From: a virus
Strand: one strand, 5' to 3'
Length of the DNA stretch: 52,534 nucleotides
Virus record (IMG/VR): IMGVR_UViG_3300044516_001715
Location: 1 to 52,534 of that record
Part shown: in pieces, positions 35,198 to 44,498 of the stretch
Layout: each line of letters opens with the position of its first letter
How positions within the stretch are numbered: the stretch's first letter is position 1
Program-made: the position numbers and the translations under genes
The notes under the pieces: model-generated
The model's input: the letters and a program-made list of their open reading frames with translations, nothing else
Told to the model about the DNA's origin: nothing
The model's database searches: none

Positions 35198-35563
35198 ATG
35201 GAAATACGTCCACCAAGTAAAATATATCTCAAAGACAGCCCGTTACACGGATTAGGTGTTTTTTGTTCGGAAGAGATTCAGTATGATGAAATTATAGATA
35301 CCTGTCCCTTTCTACTATTTCCTCATAGAAGACAAGAAAAATTACCCTTTTTTCAAAATTATGCTTTTTGTTGGCCTAAATCAGAAAATTGGATAAACCA
35401 TGTTTTAGTTTTAGGATACGGTTCATATTACAATCACAATGAGGTTCCAAACGTAAGTTGGGATTCTGACACAGATAGAAATGTTTTTGTTTTTAAATCT
35501 TTGAGAAAAATTAAAGTTGGTGAAGAACTTTTTATAGATTATGGAAATGGTGTTAAATTTTAA
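35198..35563 (+). CDS. SET-domain protein (putative protein lysine methyltransferase)
   Basis: The 121-aa protein consists almost only of a SET domain. The N-terminal SPLHGLGVFCSEEIQYDEII is the usual GxG start. GYGSYYNHNEVPNVSW carries the NHxxxPN cofactor motif. FKSLRKIKVGEELFIDYG has the GEEL-x-x-DY catalytic tyrosine. The post-SET zinc cysteines are absent. SET enzymes transfer methyl from S-adenosylmethionine to lysine in proteins. No histone-like substrate is visible in the window, so a virion or host protein may be modified. It opens a plus-strand block and is followed 11 bases later by the SNF2 gene. Confidence 0.85.
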   Translation: MEIRPPSKIYLKDSPLHGLGVFCSEEIQYDEIIDTCPFLLFPHRRQEKLPFFQNYAFCWPKSENWINHVLVLGYGSYYNHNEVPNVSWDSDTDRNVFVFKSLRKIKVGEELFIDYGNGVKF

Positions 35564-35574
35564 TTGAATTTATA

Positions 35575-37323
35575 TTGTCGAACACTTTAGAATCAAAAGC
35601 AATTTCATTATTAGAAACCTACGATGGGGCTAATAATTATATCTTAGAACTCAAAAGGAAATCTGAGATAAATAAAAAGTTTTACCCAACAAGAAGTCAG
35701 GCCGAGTACATTATAAATAACTTTGACAAACAACCCAAAGTTGCCAAAAAATGGGTTATACTTGATGCTTATTTCGCACAAAAATTTGCGGATGATAGGT
35801 TACTTCATCAAATTCCGGAAAAAATTTGGGTGGAAAAATTATTAGCAGAAAAAGAAAAAGCTTATCACATATGGGGTAGATTTTTTGAGACAGACCAATT
35901 GAATGAATTTTGGATTCCTAAAGCAGCAATGATTAAAGACAACACGGTTAAAGATGTTGTTTTAGATTTCGAAAAATATTCTAATAGACCGCCTTTATCT
36001 CATCAGAAAGAAGCAATTCAAAAATTAGTTGAGAACAAAAAATATATTTTAGCTGACGATATGGGTTTGGGTAAAACCACCTCAACCATAATTGCATCTT
36101 TGGAATGCGGGGCAAAAAAAGTATTGATAATATGTCCAGCAACTCTAAAAATAAATTGGAAACGTGAAATAGAAAATTATTCAAAAAAATCTATCTATAT
36201 CGCAGAAGGTAAAAACTTTGACCCTAATTACGATTTTGTAATAATAAACTACGACATAATAAAAAATTTCCATGACACTAAAAGAAAAGATGAATCGCAA
36301 ATTATTAGCGCCAATTTTGATTTGGTTATTGTTGATGAAGCACACTATATCAAGAATGCTCAAGCACAAAGAACCAAACTAATAAATGATATTGTTAAAA
36401 AAGTTGATAGAATTTGGTTGTTGACAGGAACACCTATGACCTCGAGACCCATAGATTATTATAATCTTTTGAGTTTGGTTGATTCACCTGTTGCAAAAAA
36501 TTGGATGGCTTACGTAATAAGATATTGTAGTGGATATCAATTTAGGGTCGGCCCAAGAAAGGTTTGGAATGTCATGGGTGCTTCAAATTTGGAGGAGCTT
36601 AGAGACAGAACCTCAAACCTAACATTGAGGCGATTGAAGGAAGACGTACTTGATTTACCTGACAAAATCATTACTCCAATTTATCTGAGATTAAAATCCA
36701 AGGAATATGAAGAAGTAATGGGTGAATATTATAATTGGTACGAGAAAAATCCTGAAGAATCTAAATCACTTACAGTTCAATTTACTAAGCTCACCAAAGT
36801 CAGACAAATAATTGCAGACGAAAAAATAACACAAACAATAGAGCTAGCGGAAAACATAATTGAACAAGATAAAAAGGTTATAATTTTTTGTAATTTTACA
36901 AACTCTTTAAATAAAATTTTAGAACATTTCGGAAAAACTGCTGTCAAACTTGATGGTTCTATGTCCAAAACTGAGAGACAATTTTCAGTAGACCAATTCC
37001 AAGAAAATGAAAAAATAAAAGTTTTTGTGGGAAATATAAAAGCCGCGGGAGTTGGAATTACCCTTACCTCAGCTGAGGCTGTAATAATGAATGATTTATC
37101 TTTTTTACCTTCGGACCATTCACAGGCTGAGGATAGAGCATATAGATATGGTCAAAAAAGTAATGTGTTAGTTTACTATCCCATCTTTGAAAACACTATC
37201 GAAGGAATTATATATGATATATTGAATAAAAAAAAACAAGTTATCTCTACCGTATTGGGTGATAATAACAACTCCGCAGACTATGTTGAAGAAATTCTCC
37301 AAAGAATCAACGAAATGAGATAA
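35575..37323 (+). CDS. SNF2-family DNA helicase/translocase
   Basis: The 582-aa product is a superfamily 2 ATPase. Visible motifs are ADDMGLGKTTSTI (I, near residue 163), IICPATLKINW (Ia), VIVDEAHYIKN (II), LLTGTPMTSRP (III), KVIIFCNFTNSL (IV), VGNIKAAGVGITLT (V) and QAEDRAYRYGQK (VI). The QAEDRAYRYGQ form is typical of the SMARCAL1/HARP-like SNF2 group, which remodels forks and anneals strands. In T4-like phages UvsW does a comparable job. The start appears to be TTG at 35575; no ATG exists before about residue 117, where domain similarity has already begun. It may share a transcript with the SET gene. Confidence 0.88.
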   Translation: MSNTLESKAISLLETYDGANNYILELKRKSEINKKFYPTRSQAEYIINNFDKQPKVAKKWVILDAYFAQKFADDRLLHQIPEKIWVEKLLAEKEKAYHIWGRFFETDQLNEFWIPKAAMIKDNTVKDVVLDFEKYSNRPPLSHQKEAIQKLVENKKYILADDMGLGKTTSTIIASLECGAKKVLIICPATLKINWKREIENYSKKSIYIAEGKNFDPNYDFVIINYDIIKNFHDTKRKDESQIISANFDLVIVDEAHYIKNAQAQRTKLINDIVKKVDRIWLLTGTPMTSRPIDYYNLLSLVDSPVAKNWMAYVIRYCSGYQFRVGPRKVWNVMGASNLEELRDRTSNLTLRRLKEDVLDLPDKIITPIYLRLKSKEYEEVMGEYYNWYEKNPEESKSLTVQFTKLTKVRQIIADEKITQTIELAENIIEQDKKVIIFCNFTNSLNKILEHFGKTAVKLDGSMSKTERQFSVDQFQENEKIKVFVGNIKAAGVGITLTSAEAVIMNDLSFLPSDHSQAEDRAYRYGQKSNVLVYYPIFENTIEGIIYDILNKKKQVISTVLGDNNNSADYVEEILQRINEMR

Positions 37324-37329
37324 TCTCAT

Positions 37330-37336
37330 TATTTAT
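37330..37336 (+). promoter_or_regulatory. Putative late promoter motif TATTTAT before SOD fusion gene
   Basis: TATTTAT on the plus strand, 12 bases before the ATG at 37349. The motif changes strand with the gene, which supports a directional signal. Confidence 0.5.
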
Positions 37337-37348
37337 AGAAAAAACTCT

Positions 37349-38842
37349 ATGAATGTAAAGAACGAAAACAAATCCGAATCACAAAGAGAAATATTGATTG
37401 AGGAAATGAAAAAAATCGGAATTGAAAAATTACCATACTCCTACTCAGCTCTGAAACCCTTTATTGATGCCGAAACTATGGATTTCCATTATAATAAACA
37501 TTATAAGGGATATGTAGACAAATTAAATCAGGCTTTATCGAAAAAGAAAATGGGGGATTGGGATTTAGAAAAAATTATAAAAAATATTAGTAGATACGAC
37601 AAAACAGTCAGAAACAACGCAGGTGGGGCATTTAACCACGCACTTTTTTGGAACATGTTGACACCCACACCCGTTAGATTAAAGGGCGAACTACAAAAGA
37701 AAATTTTTTCTGAATTTAAAACATTTACAAATTTTAAGAAAAAATTTGAACTTATTGCCAAAGAAAGATTTGGTTCAGGATGGGTTTGGTTGGTTCTAAC
37801 AAAGAACAATAAACTCAAGATAATGTCAACCCCTAATCAGGACAACCCTCTAATGAACATTATTGAAGGTGGTGGTTTTCCTTTATTAGGTCTTGACCTT
37901 TGGGAACACGCATATTATTTGAAATATAAAAATAAACGCGATGAATACATTTCTAATTTTTGGAAAGTAGTGAATTGGGATTTTGTTAGTAAATTGTTTG
38001 AATTGAAAACACAAACAAAGTTATTAGAAAATAAAATATCCAAACAAATAATGACAGAAGGTAAATCTTATATTGTGGATTGTTCAACAGAGGACGAAAA
38101 ATTTTTTCAAAATTTGATGAAAGACAATGAAATAAGTAAATTATATGGAATGGGAATCTATGCCGCCCTTAAACAAGTAGATTGGTTAGAATTTAAACCT
38201 AAAGACCCTGAAAAAAATATAATGCAAGGATTTTACAAAAATGGAGAAAGGCACAACATCAGTTATTTAGCAGGTAACTACAGAGCTTTTTGTCTAATTA
38301 CCAAAAGTGTAAACAGATTACTCAAAGATAATAATCGTGATATATTACATTTTCAAAACAGAACACCAAAAGAACAAGTGCTCGCAGTAAAAAAACTCAC
38401 ATCAATTTTAAAAAAATACTCCAGTAAAATATTTGTTGAGGATTCCCCTTTCTTTCAAAAGATTATGTCAAACTTGAGTAATAGTAAGACAAAAGGGGAC
38501 AAGGTAGAAAATCAAACGAAAAAAAGATTGGAGAATGAATTCGGATTAGAAAATGTAGATATTCAAAGTGAGTTTGGTTCCGAAAGTGATAATCAAGGGA
38601 CAGACGGTCAAATTTTCAAAAATGAAAAAATAAATACTTTTCAAATCAAGCCATTAACAAATTACAAAATAGTTGATGATTTAGTTTACGTAGAAACCAC
38701 CGGTAAAATTTTACCTTATGAACAAGATTGGATGATTTTCACCAATAAATTCGAAACAATAATTTTAGAAAATAATGCCACAACGTTTGGTAGTAACGCT
38801 TACATATTCCCTGTCAGTAGTTTGATTTATACCTTAGTATGA
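37349..38842 (+). CDS. Mn-type superoxide dismutase fused to a PD-(D/E)XK nuclease-like domain
   Basis: Residues about 24-215 of this 497-aa protein are an Fe/Mn superoxide dismutase. All four metal ligands are present by alignment to E. coli SodA: His47 (FHYNKHYKGYV), His97 (NNAGGAFNHALFW), Asp183 and His187 (GLDLWEHAYYLKY). Gly93 with Gln164 in TPNQDNPLM fits the Mn type. The remaining 280 residues are unrelated to SOD. Their end has Glu387 (GDKVENQTKKRLE), Asp419 (GTDGQIF) and Gln432-x-Lys434 (FQIKP), an E...D...QxK pattern of PD-(D/E)XK nucleases. The middle (residues 235-375) is of unknown type. No frameshift separates the parts. The SOD call is strong; the nuclease call is a motif-based inference. 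Confidence 0.87.
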   Translation: MNVKNENKSESQREILIEEMKKIGIEKLPYSYSALKPFIDAETMDFHYNKHYKGYVDKLNQALSKKKMGDWDLEKIIKNISRYDKTVRNNAGGAFNHALFWNMLTPTPVRLKGELQKKIFSEFKTFTNFKKKFELIAKERFGSGWVWLVLTKNNKLKIMSTPNQDNPLMNIIEGGGFPLLGLDLWEHAYYLKYKNKRDEYISNFWKVVNWDFVSKLFELKTQTKLLENKISKQIMTEGKSYIVDCSTEDEKFFQNLMKDNEISKLYGMGIYAALKQVDWLEFKPKDPEKNIMQGFYKNGERHNISYLAGNYRAFCLITKSVNRLLKDNNRDILHFQNRTPKEQVLAVKKLTSILKKYSSKIFVEDSPFFQKIMSNLSNSKTKGDKVENQTKKRLENEFGLENVDIQSEFGSESDNQGTDGQIFKNEKINTFQIKPLTNYKIVDDLVYVETTGKILPYEQDWMIFTNKFETIILENNATTFGSNAYIFPVSSLIYTLV

Positions 38843-38849
38843 TATTTAT
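38843..38849 (+). promoter_or_regulatory. Putative late promoter motif TATTTAT before neck-type gene
   Basis: TATTTAT on the plus strand, 15 bases before the ATG at 38865, directly after the SOD fusion stop. It favours the ATG over a TTG two codons earlier. Confidence 0.5.
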
Positions 38850-38864
38850 AAAATAAACTTGTCT

Positions 38865-39992
38865 ATGGCAGTAATCCCTGAACCAGAAAGAAGTAGAATA
38901 TATACAAGAATTAAACATCAATTAGGAGCACCTTTAAGAAGTGTTGAATTGACGGATGAAATGTTGGATTCTTTGATGGAACTATCTATTGGAGATTATG
39001 AAGAATATGTTTTACAATGGCTAATTGATAGTCAATGGGTAAACTTAGTCAATTTAAACATGAATGAAAAATCTGTGGCAAGAGCATTGGTAACAAGAAC
39101 CATGGATTTTGAACAACAATTCGCGTACTCATATTCAAAAATTGTTGGTTTACAAACAATGGGGCCTTGGGTTTTAAAGAAAGACTATTTCGTTTTAGAA
39201 AGAAACAAACAAAATTATGAAATTCCTGCAGGTAGAGAGGTAAATGAATTATTATGGTTTTCCAATCAACCGTGGACCGCTTTTGGATTAGGTGGTATTG
39301 GTGGATTTGGTTTTGGGGGTATCGGTTTAGGTGCTAACGAAGCTGGTTACGCTCAATTAGGTTATCAAGGTTCTTATTTTATGATGAGTGGTTTTGATTA
39401 CTTGATTAGGATGCAAGAAGCAAATATTCTAAACAGAATATTGGGCGGTTCTCTGACATATAGAATTACAGGATTACCGGACGGTAAGAAAAATATATTT
39501 TTATACAACACTCCTGGAGGTCGTTTTAATTGGAGTAATTACAGTTTATATGAGGGTAAGGCCGTATGGTATTGGTACTACGACGTAGGTCCTGATGATA
39601 GAGCCGATTGTCTCAAAGCAAACCCTGACATAATTAAACTACCTACTGACGTACCAATTTCTGAATTGAGTTGGGAAGAGTTGAATGTTCCGGGTCAACA
39701 ATGGGTGAGAAGATGGTTCACAGCTTATGCAAAAGAGACTTTATCAAGGGTCAGAGGAAAGTATAGTGGAAATCTAAAGACACCTGATTCTGAGTTGATT
39801 ATGGATTATCAAATACTTCAAACAGAAGCTAAAGATGAAAAATCTAAACTATTGGAAGAGTTGATTGGTGCTGAAGGATGGCTCACAAGACTAAGACCTG
39901 AAAAAGTTATGGAAAGAGAAGCTCAAATAGCAGAAAATTTGAATAAACAAATGAAATTCAGGGCAATGCCTCGACAAATATACGTAATATAA
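38865..39992 (+). CDS. Virion neck/connector-type protein (possibly T4 gp13-like)
   Basis: The ATG at 38865 gives 375 aa. The N-terminus VIPEPERSRIYTRIKHQLGA and LTDEMLDSLMELSIGDYEEY look like a helical connector domain. Near residues 140-155 a glycine-rich stretch (FGLGGIGGFGFGGIGLGANE) breaks the sequence. The C-terminal third has WFTAYAKETLSRVRGKYSGN and SELIMDYQILQTEAKDEKSK, a pattern I recall from neck or connector proteins of marine T4-like phages. The gene is virion-related although it stands on the plus strand, apart from the other neck genes. The next gene overlaps its stop by one base. Confidence 0.65.
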   Translation: MAVIPEPERSRIYTRIKHQLGAPLRSVELTDEMLDSLMELSIGDYEEYVLQWLIDSQWVNLVNLNMNEKSVARALVTRTMDFEQQFAYSYSKIVGLQTMGPWVLKKDYFVLERNKQNYEIPAGREVNELLWFSNQPWTAFGLGGIGGFGFGGIGLGANEAGYAQLGYQGSYFMMSGFDYLIRMQEANILNRILGGSLTYRITGLPDGKKNIFLYNTPGGRFNWSNYSLYEGKAVWYWYYDVGPDDRADCLKANPDIIKLPTDVPISELSWEELNVPGQQWVRRWFTAYAKETLSRVRGKYSGNLKTPDSELIMDYQILQTEAKDEKSKLLEELIGAEGWLTRLRPEKVMEREAQIAENLNKQMKFRAMPRQIYVI

Positions 39993-40327
39993 TGGCAATC
40001 GTAAAAAATATACCATCAAAGAGAATTATAAACGGGTTTGCAATAGAAACTTCAGATAGTTCTGTTGTGACTGAAAAAGATTATAAAGTAACTGGAGAAG
40101 CGGTAATTGTCGTAAGAGGAGTGCCTAATGCAACTCTAACTTTGGACTCTATGACATCAGACCACGTTGTTGTTAAATCTATGACAAACTTGAAAGTAAA
40201 ACCCGACATCAATAAGATTGATGAAGAATATGATGAAGTTGATTTGGACAAATTTGCCTGTGTAGAATTTAAATTTATAAGGGACACCTGGTATATACTT
40301 TCTTCAGACGGACTCAAGAACTCCTAA
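39992..40327 (+). CDS. Small beta-rich hypothetical protein
   Basis: The 111-aa product starts at an ATG overlapping the previous stop (TAATG). It is predicted mostly beta (EAVIVVRGVPNATLTLDSMT, VEFKFIRDTWYILSSDG). I recognise no domain; the pattern could suit a head or neck decoration protein. Its last 24 bases overlap the convergent end of the DNA polymerase gene, so no terminator separates the two transcription units. Confidence 0.6.
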   Translation: MAIVKNIPSKRIINGFAIETSDSSVVTEKDYKVTGEAVIVVRGVPNATLTLDSMTSDHVVVKSMTNLKVKPDINKIDEEYDEVDLDKFACVEFKFIRDTWYILSSDGLKNS

Positions 40328-43132
40328 TTGGTCTTTCCAATTTTCTTCCGCTAATTCGTAAATATATTCTGGACTTAGACCCCTTCTATCCCAATAATTT
40401 ATTTCTTGTTCAGTAATATCCAGAACATCTTCTTTTAATTTGTCTTGGTCGCCTTCTTCGAATGGCATACCATTTATCAGTTCGCATTGAGCGGTTGTGA
40501 ATATACCTCTCTGTTCTGGGTCAGTCACTAGCAAATTATCACGTACTTCTTGTTGGAAGACTACTAACAAAGGTTCGATTCTTTTGTTAAAAGTAACAAT
40601 TGCTCTTGGAACGTTGTACTCACCTGTCAGGTTTGGATTATTGTCCAAAATATCACCCTTCAACATATAACAGTTAACAATCACACCATCTTCTATGGGT
40701 TTTAAATTTGGATTTTGTACACGATTGTATTCATTCAAATCTTTGATTTGTTTTGCAGTCATTTTTTGTACATCTCCTTGAGATGCCTTTTTTCCGTTGT
40801 TTACATACATTATAACGTCACCAAGATTCACGTTTAAACCTTCTTGTATTGCTAACTCCATGTGGGCCATTCTTGACATACTATTACCAGCTTTGGTCTT
40901 TTGTGTCAATCTTTTTCTATACTCATCTAAGGTCAACTTCACTTTTGCTCTCTGAGCGATTTGAGACAATGGAATTTTTTGGTCGAAAATTATTTGAAGA
41001 TATTCATAATAATATTCAATGAAATCTTTACCCTTACCTTCTAACAAAAGTTTGATTCCTTTGTCCAAGAAAGTTTCAATATAAAGAGGGAGTTTTTTTG
41101 ATTTGATGGAATTACCCGTAAGTTTTATTTTACCCTTGGCATCCATCACAGCATAGTTCTTCCTTGCCAAATTGATACACGAAGGCCAAACACCATCGGT
41201 ATCTAAAGCCATTTCACCCCTCATGAAAATATCATTATACTCCGCAACGTCTGCTTCGGGTCCTGTATATTCTTTACCAACTTTTACCTTCCAATTCAAA
41301 CCTCGACCTATGTACCTATGTTTATCTACATCATCAGGACTAGAGAAGTTCACACCATCAGTATCCATAACTAATGGAGTATAACCCCGAGACATAAAAA
41401 ATTTAATCATCTGCCGTAGATACTGACGACCTGTACAAGTAATCTGTTCACCCATGTACATATCACCCCAAGCAAAAACCTGAGGTGCGGATAGAGCCCC
41501 GAACATTGAATTGATGAAGATTTTAATTGGTAATTGTTTATTCGAATAGGATGCTGATTTTTGTGGGTCAGTCTTCTCAAATTCTTCGGCAAGTTGTTTA
41601 TAACGGATACGGGTGTCTCGAAAATATTTTAACATTCCTTTCATTGCACCTGTGACATCACAATCGGGAAAAACATCGTGTACAAGCTGAATAGAAGGGT
41701 ATAGAGAGGAGAAGTCTAACTTCAATACATTCTTACTATATCCTACCTTAAGTAGTCGGGAAAGACCTCCTACGAAGTCTGTTTTAGATTGTTTTTCTGG
41801 AATGGCTAACTTGTGTTTATATGACCAAGCCAACATCAACATTTTCCAAAGAGTAGCGGTACCCATAGTGGCAACTCTCTCATAAGTTGTGGGAATCATT
41901 GACGCCAGTAGGAATGAAGCTTGGTTGAATTCTTTATCAACCGCCAAAGTTTCCTCAAGGTCATCATCGAGGTATCTTTCAACAAGGTTATCTCCGGTTG
42001 TTTTTATATAAATGTCAGGTCTTTTGGAACAAGCATTATCTATTTCAGTATCTAAGCCTGATTTTTTATACTTTCCATTTTGTGTATTCAACCAATATTC
42101 TTCTTTTTTCTCATACATTTTTCCAATATCAGTGTGTTCAATATAAACACGGTCCGCAGACTCTTTACCGATAAATTTAGTAATGTATTTAAGACCTGCG
42201 GCCTTGATATTAGAATTGATTGCTTGAGCTCTCCTAACAGCATGAATAATGTCAATTACGTTATAACCCCATATTGATGTTTGTAAATAATCCTCAACTT
42301 CGTTGGCTAGTTTGAGAATGGATTCTTTTCTTGTGTAAGAATGTTGGGGGTGTAAGGATTTTATTGACTTTCTCAAATCAATTCCCAAAATCTGACTTCT
42401 TTGAAATATCCAATCCCAATCGAAGTTCGCGGAATTATAACCACCGATGATACTTGGTTTAATTTCATCTATGACTTTGAAGAATTCTAAGATAGCGTTT
42501 TTTTCATCTTTTTCTTCTAAACATTCTATAACTCGGTGATATCCTTTATTGGTTTTGATACCAATCATAAAAATTCTACCTTGTTTTGGGTCCAACGCAT
42601 TTGTTTCCAAGTCAAAAACTAACCTTGTTACGTCATCGTAATCGAGGAACCCTTTGAATAATCTTTTCTCTTTGGAAATTAGATATTGTTCTACGGGAGG
42701 TAAAACTAAAATTTTATCTTTTGTTTTTTCACCCCACGGGTCACAACCACCATCACGGAAAAATTGAATCAACTCTCTATATCCTTTCAAGGATTTGACC
42801 ATGAATGTCAGACCATTTTGTAATCGTTCGTTATCCTTGGTTTCTAACTTTTCAATAACAATTCCATATTTTGACATAGCTTCTTTCTGTGCTATTTTGG
42901 AATCGTTGTAAAACTTTAGTCCACGTAAATCACCGACCCAAGCAAAGGGAATAAATGTGTCCTTTCTAATTTCTTTACCTTTATTAGGTATCTCTTTAAT
43001 TTTGAAAATAGAGTTTGAAACATAATCAAACTCAATGGCGACGATAAATTCTTCGGGGTCATTTCCTTGTAGGAATGATTCAATCTCTTGATTACTAATC
43101 ATATAACTTACGAGTGGTTTATTGGCTTTCAC
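40304..43132 (-). CDS. Family B DNA polymerase with proofreading exonuclease, T4 gp43-like
   Basis: The 942-aa replicative polymerase has all core motifs: Exo I LVFDLETNAL (near residue 172); Exo II GGYNSANFDWDWIF; polymerase A KLDFSSLYPSIQLV (near residue 470); B KIFINSMFGALSAPQ; and C LVMDTDGVNF (near residue 589). T4 gp43 is 898 aa. Motif B has Phe in the usual Tyr place (SMFG for SxYG). The longest frame starts with GTG at 43132; an ATG 10 codons in (MISNQEIESF) is the alternative. No intein or split is seen. It is flanked by virion genes, away from the other replication genes. Confidence 0.95.
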   Translation of the reverse strand: MKANKPLVSYMISNQEIESFLQGNDPEEFIVAIEFDYVSNSIFKIKEIPNKGKEIRKDTFIPFAWVGDLRGLKFYNDSKIAQKEAMSKYGIVIEKLETKDNERLQNGLTFMVKSLKGYRELIQFFRDGGCDPWGEKTKDKILVLPPVEQYLISKEKRLFKGFLDYDDVTRLVFDLETNALDPKQGRIFMIGIKTNKGYHRVIECLEEKDEKNAILEFFKVIDEIKPSIIGGYNSANFDWDWIFQRSQILGIDLRKSIKSLHPQHSYTRKESILKLANEVEDYLQTSIWGYNVIDIIHAVRRAQAINSNIKAAGLKYITKFIGKESADRVYIEHTDIGKMYEKKEEYWLNTQNGKYKKSGLDTEIDNACSKRPDIYIKTTGDNLVERYLDDDLEETLAVDKEFNQASFLLASMIPTTYERVATMGTATLWKMLMLAWSYKHKLAIPEKQSKTDFVGGLSRLLKVGYSKNVLKLDFSSLYPSIQLVHDVFPDCDVTGAMKGMLKYFRDTRIRYKQLAEEFEKTDPQKSASYSNKQLPIKIFINSMFGALSAPQVFAWGDMYMGEQITCTGRQYLRQMIKFFMSRGYTPLVMDTDGVNFSSPDDVDKHRYIGRGLNWKVKVGKEYTGPEADVAEYNDIFMRGEMALDTDGVWPSCINLARKNYAVMDAKGKIKLTGNSIKSKKLPLYIETFLDKGIKLLLEGKGKDFIEYYYEYLQIIFDQKIPLSQIAQRAKVKLTLDEYRKRLTQKTKAGNSMSRMAHMELAIQEGLNVNLGDVIMYVNNGKKASQGDVQKMTAKQIKDLNEYNRVQNPNLKPIEDGVIVNCYMLKGDILDNNPNLTGEYNVPRAIVTFNKRIEPLLVVFQQEVRDNLLVTDPEQRGIFTTAQCELINGMPFEEGDQDKLKEDVLDITEQEINYWDRRGLSPEYIYELAEENWKDQLGVLESV

Positions 43133-43164
43133 AATATTGTGAAGTTTACCTTACTCATTCAGCC

Positions 43165-43171
43165 ATAAATA
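43165..43171 (-). promoter_or_regulatory. TATTTAT motif before DNA polymerase gene
   Basis: Coding-sense TATTTAT, 32 bases before the GTG start. This is the only copy in front of a replication gene, so it is either an exception or chance. Confidence 0.35.
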
Positions 43172-43198
43172 TAGGAAAAAAAAGAACACAATCAAACT

Positions 43199-44485
43199 TT
43201 AACATGGACCTTCATATTCAATTACAAGACCTGAATTATCAACACGGTAATACCCCGTCAAAGAATCTGTACTATTAGTATACCAAAGGTTTCCACCATC
43301 AAATGGAGTAGTTAAACTACTATCTGTATAAAAAATAGTAACACCTACTATCACATCGAACCAACCGAGCTCTGATGAATATATTGTTTGAGTAAGTGTT
43401 TTTGGGTCACATAAAGGTAATACGGAATCACCTGAGGAAATATTATATGGTGCGGATGCCGGAGTATTAGATGGTGTAATTGTAGGTGTTGGCGTAGGTG
43501 TGTTAGTTTGGGTTGGTGTAATGGTTGGAGTTGGTGTCACGGATGGATATGAAGAAAAAGAACAAGAGACTAAGGAGGACGCACCCACAAATTGAGTATT
43601 ATGAACAAATGAACCACCAAAAGGAGAATTCATTTCAAATTTATAAATTCCCAAAAGGGTAAAAAGGTATGTTTTTCCTTCAAACTGTGCAATCCCTAAT
43701 GGATTATTAAACGAACTATTTGAAACTGATTGAATTTGACTTCTAAATTCAAAATTACCTGTATTGTAATCGTACTGGTCTATTCCTATATAATAGACTC
43801 CAGAAATCTCTTGGAACCAACCATTTAGAAATTTACCATCACTTGTTATCATAAAAGTCCAATTTGAATTCTGTGGAAGTGTAAATTTTATAGTCCCACT
43901 CATCTGGGTTTGGGGTGGTGCCGGGATTGATAATTCCCATACATTCCAATCATAATCCACGAAAACTAATTTGTTTGGGCCGGCAACACTTAAACCCCAA
44001 GAATTATTTAAAATTGGAACATTTGAAGGAAAATCCAACAACCTGTAATTCGGAGAAATTGTATATGGTGGCTGTCCAGAAATATTCCATTCCCTAATAG
44101 TATATCTAAAACCAAATGGCGCGGGATATAATAACCATAAATTATCATTTGTATGAGCGACTTGCCATGGATTTAAACCACCACCACTATTTGGGACTTG
44201 AAAGTTTACACTTATATCCAACAATGGATTATAATAGTAAGTCTGTCCAAAATTATTCAATGTAATTAAAACACAATCAGGTAATGTTGAAAAAATTGTT
44301 TCGATAAAAATAGAATTTTCAAAAAAATTAGAGTAAGAAAGTGTTTCATCTAAAACCCAAAAAGATTTTGATTGGTTTGGGTTCAAAGGTACTTGATATT
44401 CCCACTCAGAGGTAAAACATTTTTGATAATTGAACGTAATTATATTGTCACCTGTATTCGATATTTTAATTTTTTTACAACTCAT
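43199..44485 (-). CDS. Modular adhesin-like virion protein with Thr/Pro-rich linker (paralogue 1)
   Basis: The 428-aa protein has three parts. The N-terminal 65 residues (SNTGDNIITFNYQKCFTSEW...) are shared with the 410-aa protein at 49520-50752, and are probably the virion-attachment domain. A beta-propeller-like middle follows, with repeated short W/Y/F beta strands (NDNLWLLYPAPFGFRYTIRE and later units). A Thr/Pro/Ser linker (about residues 315-345, TPTPTITPTQTNTPTPTPTI) then precedes a C-terminal domain of about 80 residues. It ends the island transcribed through the glycosyltransferase genes. A tail-fibre or decoration role is inferred from the modular design. Confidence 0.7.
   Translation of the reverse strand: MSCKKIKISNTGDNIITFNYQKCFTSEWEYQVPLNPNQSKSFWVLDETLSYSNFFENSIFIETIFSTLPDCVLITLNNFGQTYYYNPLLDISVNFQVPNSGGGLNPWQVAHTNDNLWLLYPAPFGFRYTIREWNISGQPPYTISPNYRLLDFPSNVPILNNSWGLSVAGPNKLVFVDYDWNVWELSIPAPPQTQMSGTIKFTLPQNSNWTFMITSDGKFLNGWFQEISGVYYIGIDQYDYNTGNFEFRSQIQSVSNSSFNNPLGIAQFEGKTYLFTLLGIYKFEMNSPFGGSFVHNTQFVGASSLVSCSFSSYPSVTPTPTITPTQTNTPTPTPTITPSNTPASAPYNISSGDSVLPLCDPKTLTQTIYSSELGWFDVIVGVTIFYTDSSLTTPFDGGNLWYTNSTDSLTGYYRVDNSGLVIEYEGPC
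43457..43545. repeat. Degenerate GGTGTTGGTGTA-type repeat coding a Thr/Pro linker
   Basis: About 90 bases of 6- to 12-base imperfect repeats. They encode alternating Thr and Pro on the minus strand within adhesin paralogue 1. Confidence 0.75.
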
Positions 44486-44498
44486 ATCGAAAATGTAT

